DNA from: JACNLN01 sp964626495
GTDB lineage: Bacteria > Fidelibacterota > Marinisomatia > Marinisomatales > CAZVFT01
Direction: 5' to 3'
Length of the DNA: 26,399 bases
Assembly (NCBI GenBank): GCA_964626495.1
Contig: CAZVFT010000027.1
Coordinates: forward strand, 1-26,399
In this document: one piece after another, positions 23,055-26,399 of the stretch
How the letters are laid out: each line of letters starts with the position of its first letter
How positions within the stretch are numbered: position 1 is the stretch's first letter
Translations under genes and position numbers: made by a program
Notes under the pieces: generated by a model
The model's input: only the letters and a program-made list of their open reading frames with translations
Databases searched by the model: none
What the model was told of the DNA's origin: nothing

Positions 23055-23233
23055 TTCAAAATTCCTCTCACAAATAATTCAATTGCTTCCTCTTTAATTC
23101 GATTGAATTCTTCGGGGTTTATCCTCATTCCGCGTCTCGAGAACAATCCGGATATCGGTGTTGTATAAAAGCAGACGAGTGATTTTTCACCAGTATTTCC
23201 GCTTCCGCCTAAAATAAACAAGGATTTACTCAC
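23051..23233 (-). pseudogene. Chimeric remnant: reductase start joined to TetR end
   Basis: The 60-codon ORF (GTG start) is a patchwork. Its first part (23233-23121) encodes SKSLFILGGSGNTGEK, nearly the start of the reductase at 20497. After a lost base in an A-run the other frame continues ITRLLLYNTDIRIVLETRNE, matching IAQLLVQHTDVHIVLAARNE there. At 23120 it changes abruptly into a copy of the TetR tail, EEFNRIKEEAIELFVRGILK; 23051-23120 is about 93% identical in DNA to 23960-24029. So a second reductase gene and a second TetR gene once stood here and were joined by deletion. The stop overlaps the LolA-like ATG, as the original TetR copy would have done. Confidence 0.85.
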
Positions 23234-23242
23234 AACGTCATC

Positions 23243-23926
23243 TCAATAAATAAATGGAAATAATTTTTTGGTGTTCGATGCATAAATTTGAAAATCTGTT
23301 CCATATCTTTCTGTTAAATATTTTTCTTTCATGGGAATGTGCATAAAAATGAACAACGCCGTCATAATGGCAGGGAGAAACAACGCCTCCATAGTCCCAG
23401 TGACAAAAGCAAAGCCCGTATATAAAACCGAATCACCAAAATAGTTTATATGTTGTGCGTATCTGAATAAGTGTCCGGTAAATAATTTTCCCTTATGGTC
23501 GGGGTTTTGTTTCCAGCGATGGCGAGCACGTTCCGAACTCGTGTTTATCCACGAGCCGATTACAAATAGGCCAATTCCAAGCCATTCCACCCAGCCCAAT
23601 TCTTCGGATTGCACCCCGCCCTTTATAGCAAAATATATATGAAAAAAATAAACCCATGCTGCCACCATAATGACCTCATCCCAATTCATTTTTCGTTTTA
23701 TCAAATAAAAATACGTTACCAAAATTCTTAAGAAATAGATAAAAGCCAAACCTGTCAATAGCTGATTGCGAACCGAATTACCACCTCCGGTCTCTGCGTT
23801 GAACCAACTGAAAACCACATCAATTCCATTGTAGAATAAAAGCCACGCCATCAACATAACAGACAATAAATGATTAATGGTTAGCACAACTTTTTGGGGT
23901 ATAGATTTCCCGTATTCACCGTGCAT
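23243..23926 (-). CDS. DUF1295 / steroid-reductase-like integral membrane protein
   Basis: 227 residues with about six hydrophobic segments. The C-terminal half has HLFRYAQHINYFGDSVLYTGFA, and then MKEKYLTERYGTDFQIYASNTKKLFPFIY. These correspond to the R-Y-x-x-H-x-N-Y-x-G and E-R-Y-G-x-x-Y-x-x-Y elements of the DUF1295 / isoprenylcysteine methyltransferase-like superfamily, which contains lipid methyltransferases and steroid 5-alpha-reductase-like enzymes. Either SAM- or NADPH-dependent lipid modification would fit; the sequence does not decide. AGGAGAAC lies 9 bases before the ATG. It is 33 bases downstream of TetR and flanked by the direct repeat TGAGTAAA, as though placed between TetR and a former reductase gene. 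Confidence 0.78.
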   Translation of the reverse strand: MHGEYGKSIPQKVVLTINHLLSVMLMAWLLFYNGIDVVFSWFNAETGGGNSVRNQLLTGLAFIYFLRILVTYFYLIKRKMNWDEVIMVAAWVYFFHIYFAIKGGVQSEELGWVEWLGIGLFVIGSWINTSSERARHRWKQNPDHKGKLFTGHLFRYAQHINYFGDSVLYTGFAFVTGTMEALFLPAIMTALFIFMHIPMKEKYLTERYGTDFQIYASNTKKLFPFIY

Positions 23927-23959
23927 AGTAAAGTTCTCCTGGTTTTATCGGTTGTTTAC

Positions 23960-24029
23960 TCATTTCAAAATTCCCCTCATAAATGATTCAATTGCTTCCT
24001 CTTTAATTCGGTTGAATGCTTCGGGGTTT
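23960..24029. repeat. 70-base direct repeat, copy 1 (TetR tail)
   Basis: Matches 23051-23120 in the same orientation with 5 mismatches by eye, 909 bases apart. It encodes the C-terminus of TetR and its ATGA overlap with the next start codon. Confidence 0.85.
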
Positions 24030-24547
24030 TTCATAATAATGAACTGTAATCCCAAACCGTCCAAAAATGCCACGAGCAGAGCGGAGACCCCTTCCATATG
24101 CATATTCCTAAATTCACCTACTTGGATTCCCTCATCTAATATTGATTCGATTTCGCGTTTGTATTCGTCATAGAATTCTACCAATTGAGATGAGGTGGTT
24201 CCGTGATAATGACCTCGACTGGCTTGTGCCCATAATTCCGTTATGATAAGCATGGCATCGCCCATTTCCATGGACATGTCCAAACTCATTATCATGATTT
24301 GTCGGATTTTTTCCGAAGGAGAAAGGTGAGTAGACTTAATAGTCACAAATGCAGAAGCAATTTCCGAAAACATCAACTGCTCAATGGCTTTGAAAATATC
24401 ATCCTTGCTACGGAAATACTCGTAAACCGTACCCTTGCCTATCCCTGCTTCAACGGCAATATCAGCGATGCGACCTTTCTCTAATCCTTTCCGGGCAAAG
24501 ACCCTGATGGCGGCTTCAATAATCTGCTGTTCCTTGTTCTTGGGCAT
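23960..24547 (-). CDS. TetR-family transcriptional regulator
   Basis: 195 residues. The N-terminal helix-turn-helix is complete: QQIIEAAIRVFARKGLEKGRIADIAVEAGIGKGTVYEYFRSKDDIFKAI (about residues 7-55). The C-terminal ligand-binding part is helical and contains Met-rich stretches (MIMSLDMSMEMGDAM) suited to a hydrophobic ligand. It heads the long minus-strand train and is preceded, 27 bases before its start, by a near-perfect palindrome that is probably its own operator. So it likely represses itself and the genes behind it until a lipid-like or drug-like ligand binds. Its last 22 codons are duplicated at 23051-23120. The stop overlaps an ATG (ATGA) that now opens only a 15-codon ORF. Confidence 0.93.
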   Translation of the reverse strand: MPKNKEQQIIEAAIRVFARKGLEKGRIADIAVEAGIGKGTVYEYFRSKDDIFKAIEQLMFSEIASAFVTIKSTHLSPSEKIRQIMIMSLDMSMEMGDAMLIITELWAQASRGHYHGTTSSQLVEFYDEYKREIESILDEGIQVGEFRNMHMEGVSALLVAFLDGLGLQFIIMKNPEAFNRIKEEAIESFMRGILK

Positions 24548-24573
24548 CTTCTACTTTTTTCTGTTTTATTCCT

Positions 24574-24599
24574 ATTATGACCGACTGGTCAGTCATAAT
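24574..24599. promoter_or_regulatory. TetR operator palindrome
   Basis: 26-base inverted repeat with half-sites ATTATGACCGACT and GGTCAGTCATAAT; 11 of 13 positions are symmetric. The core GACTGGTCAGTC-like pattern is classic for TetR/AcrR-type regulators. It lies between the divergent TetR and symporter genes, much closer to TetR (27 bases), and likely overlaps the TetR promoter. Confidence 0.8.
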
Positions 24600-24721
24600 C
24601 TAACTCTTTTTTTAGGAATTAGCAACTATTTATTTGTCCAACGCAAAAAAATAACACCTGACGGGAATTTTACTCATTGCCCCCATAAAAGATTTCTCGT
24701 AGATTTTTAACCGCTTTCCAA

Positions 24722-26212
24722 ATGAATAACGACAAATCATCAAATCGACTACTCATTGCCATCCTCATTGGCATTGTGTCTGGTATCGCCTTAGGTGGTG
24801 CATGGCCCGAAGCAGGAATAGCGGTGAAGTTTATAGGTGAAGTATTCATTAAGGCGCTACTGATGCTTGTGATTCCTCTGGTGATGGCATCTATGATCGT
24901 TGGCATTACCCAGCTGGGGGATGTTCGAAAGCTTGGTGGTATTGGGGGCAAAACCATTACCTACTACTTGATTACCACTGCCCTATCAGTGATAATGGGC
25001 ATTGTACTGGTAAATCTCATCCAACCGGGTCGTGCAGAAACCGAGCAGGAACGTATTTCCCTCCGGGGTGGGCAATTATCAACAGAAACACATTATAAAA
25101 TCGATAAAAATACAATCACCTTAGAAGCGGACCAATTCAACAGGTCCTATGACGACGGATATATGGTTGTTCTTCTTGATCAACGTGATATTCGCGGTGT
25201 AATAGTAACTGAAACTGAGCCTTTGGTTTCCAGTCTTACAGTCACTGAATGGATCGACTCCGATGGTGAAACCGTTATACCCAGGTCGCAGGGTATAGGC
25301 ATCCGCGTGGATCTAGCCGTTGCAGAGAAAATTAAAGGAAAGTCACAATCTATAGGTGCAGTACTAAGAGATGTGGTGGTAAACCTGGTTCCGAAAAATC
25401 TGTTTAGAGCAATGGAAAATAATGACGTTCTACCACTCATTATTTTCTCTCTTGTCTTCGGTGCAGTGTTGACAACTATTGGGTCACGAGGTCAACCGGT
25501 TATCACGTTCTTCGAAGGACTCAACAGCGCCATTATGCGAATTGTCCACCTGCTGATGTTGATTGCCCCTGTAGGAATTGGCGCACTTATCGCTGGAAGG
25601 TTAGGTGATGCAGGAGGTTTTATTGGCTTTTTACCCGAACTGGCAAGACTGGGGAAATACGCCATCACTGTCATCCTCGGGTTGCTTATTCACGGTTTTA
25701 TTACCTTACCCCTGATTCTGTATTTTCTTGGTAAACGTCACGTTTGGAAATACCTGACTAACGTAACAGCGGCTCTGACCACAGCCTTTTCAACTGCCTC
25801 CAGTTCAGCAACCCTGCCGCTAACTATGGAATGCACTACAGAGAAAAATAAAGTCTCTGAAAGGACCTCCAGTTTCGTGCTGCCCTTAGGTGCCACCATC
25901 AACATGGATGGTACGGCTCTTTACGAAGCTGTGGCTGCTATCTTTATTGCACAAATCTATGGAATTGACTTAGGACCGGTACATATGGTCATTATCTTCC
26001 TTACTGCAACTCTGGCTGCCATCGGTGCTGCAGGTATCCCTGAAGCCGGACTGGTTACCATGGTCATCGTTCTTCAAGCAGTCAACTTACCTATTGAAGG
26101 CATATCGCTGATTCTCGTCATTGACTGGTTTTTAGATCGGTGCCGAACTACCGTAAACGTATGGGGAGACACGATAGGTGCTGCAGTGGTTCAGCAACTT
26201 GAGGGAGATTAA
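24722..26212 (+). CDS. Glutamate/dicarboxylate:cation symporter (DAACS family)
   Basis: A 496-residue inner-membrane transporter of the GltP/DctA type, taking up acidic amino acids or C4-dicarboxylates with Na+ or H+. Visible are the serine-rich hairpin HP1 (TAFSTASSSATLPLTME, 354-370), NMDGTALYEA (394-403), HP2 (AAIGAAGIPEAGLVTM) and helix 8 with D468, D472, R475, T476 and N479. These match the GltPh aspartate-binding set D390/D394/R397/T398/N401 in spacing, so an acidic substrate is expected. Odd: about 105 residues (104-208) lie between helix 3 and the AVLRDVVVNLVPKNLF segment, where most members have roughly 35; the insert is charged and strand-rich. No clear ribosome binding site precedes the ATG. 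It is divergent from TetR. Confidence 0.92.
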   Translation: MNNDKSSNRLLIAILIGIVSGIALGGAWPEAGIAVKFIGEVFIKALLMLVIPLVMASMIVGITQLGDVRKLGGIGGKTITYYLITTALSVIMGIVLVNLIQPGRAETEQERISLRGGQLSTETHYKIDKNTITLEADQFNRSYDDGYMVVLLDQRDIRGVIVTETEPLVSSLTVTEWIDSDGETVIPRSQGIGIRVDLAVAEKIKGKSQSIGAVLRDVVVNLVPKNLFRAMENNDVLPLIIFSLVFGAVLTTIGSRGQPVITFFEGLNSAIMRIVHLLMLIAPVGIGALIAGRLGDAGGFIGFLPELARLGKYAITVILGLLIHGFITLPLILYFLGKRHVWKYLTNVTAALTTAFSTASSSATLPLTMECTTEKNKVSERTSSFVLPLGATINMDGTALYEAVAAIFIAQIYGIDLGPVHMVIIFLTATLAAIGAAGIPEAGLVTMVIVLQAVNLPIEGISLILVIDWFLDRCRTTVNVWGDTIGAAVVQQLEGD

Positions 26213-26399
26213 AAGATTACAAAACTTTCTATGTTTATTTTAATCCTTTCAATGTTTTACAAACCATAAAAGTTTTTTATAACTGACTCCCGATTCAGGT
26301 ATGGAAATTAGGGAAGTACATAACTGGTTTTATTTAAATGAATATAACTATAATTCCTTAGAATTAATTAAACATATACATTCACTAGTGTCTAAATAT

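Noticed and set aside
23916..23963. 15-codon ORF (MSKQPIKPGELYYAR) overlapping the TetR stop
   Set aside because: Too short and ends inside the DUF1295 start; best explained as the relic of a former gene start, described with the fossil region.

Overview
The window looks like a chromosomal segment of a free-living or environmental Gram-negative bacterium. Evidence for a Gram-negative envelope is an Omp85-type barrel, a second outer-membrane barrel, a LolA-like periplasmic carrier, an MMPL/RND exporter and several cleavable signal peptides ending in A-Q or G-Q. The moderately AT-rich composition, gene styles and abundant degenerate intergenic repeats suggest an FCB-group or candidate-phylum organism (Marinimicrobia or Calditrichota-like). 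That placement is an inference; no rRNA or other marker is present.

Left part (1-8262): the start of a UMF1-type MFS transporter (minus strand) faces away from an Omp85-like outer-membrane protein (plus strand). After a shared terminator come minus-strand lipid-type enzymes: a geranylgeranyl-reductase-like flavoprotein, a cyclopropane-fatty-acid synthase and a serine-palmitoyltransferase-like alpha-oxoamine synthase. A membrane-anchored penicillin-acylase-family hydrolase follows.

Middle part (8263-14679): an accessory zone with about 800 bases of repeat-rich non-coding DNA, a HicA/HicB toxin-antitoxin pair, an unknown small gene flanked by weak attC-like cores, a small membrane protein, a yeast-type cytosine deaminase, an exported SUMF1/FGE-fold protein, and a gamma-glutamyltransferase preceded by an overlapping small charged ORF. 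A 63-base repeat occurs here and 12 kb upstream in inverted orientation.

Right part (14680-24600): one long minus-strand gene train. In transcription order: TetR regulator (with a near-perfect operator palindrome just upstream), DUF1295 membrane protein, a chimeric gene remnant, LolA-like protein, outer-membrane barrel, a GxxExxY gene with one stop codon, a saccharopine-dehydrogenase-like reductase, a CpaM-like SAM methyltransferase, a fused HgcA-HgcB-like corrinoid/ferredoxin membrane protein, and an MMPL exporter. The TetR, LolA-like, barrel and MMPL genes form an envelope-export set. The CpaM and HgcAB-like genes are a corrinoid methyl-transfer pair, two bases apart. Their joint placement is the most interesting feature: it suggests a corrinoid-dependent methylation at the membrane tied to lipid or hydrophobic-compound handling. 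The HgcAB-like protein has an altered cap helix (NIWCAATGG) and lacks one cysteine of its first iron-sulfur motif, so mercury methylation should not be assumed.

The window closes with a plus-strand glutamate/dicarboxylate:cation symporter carrying an unusually long insertion.
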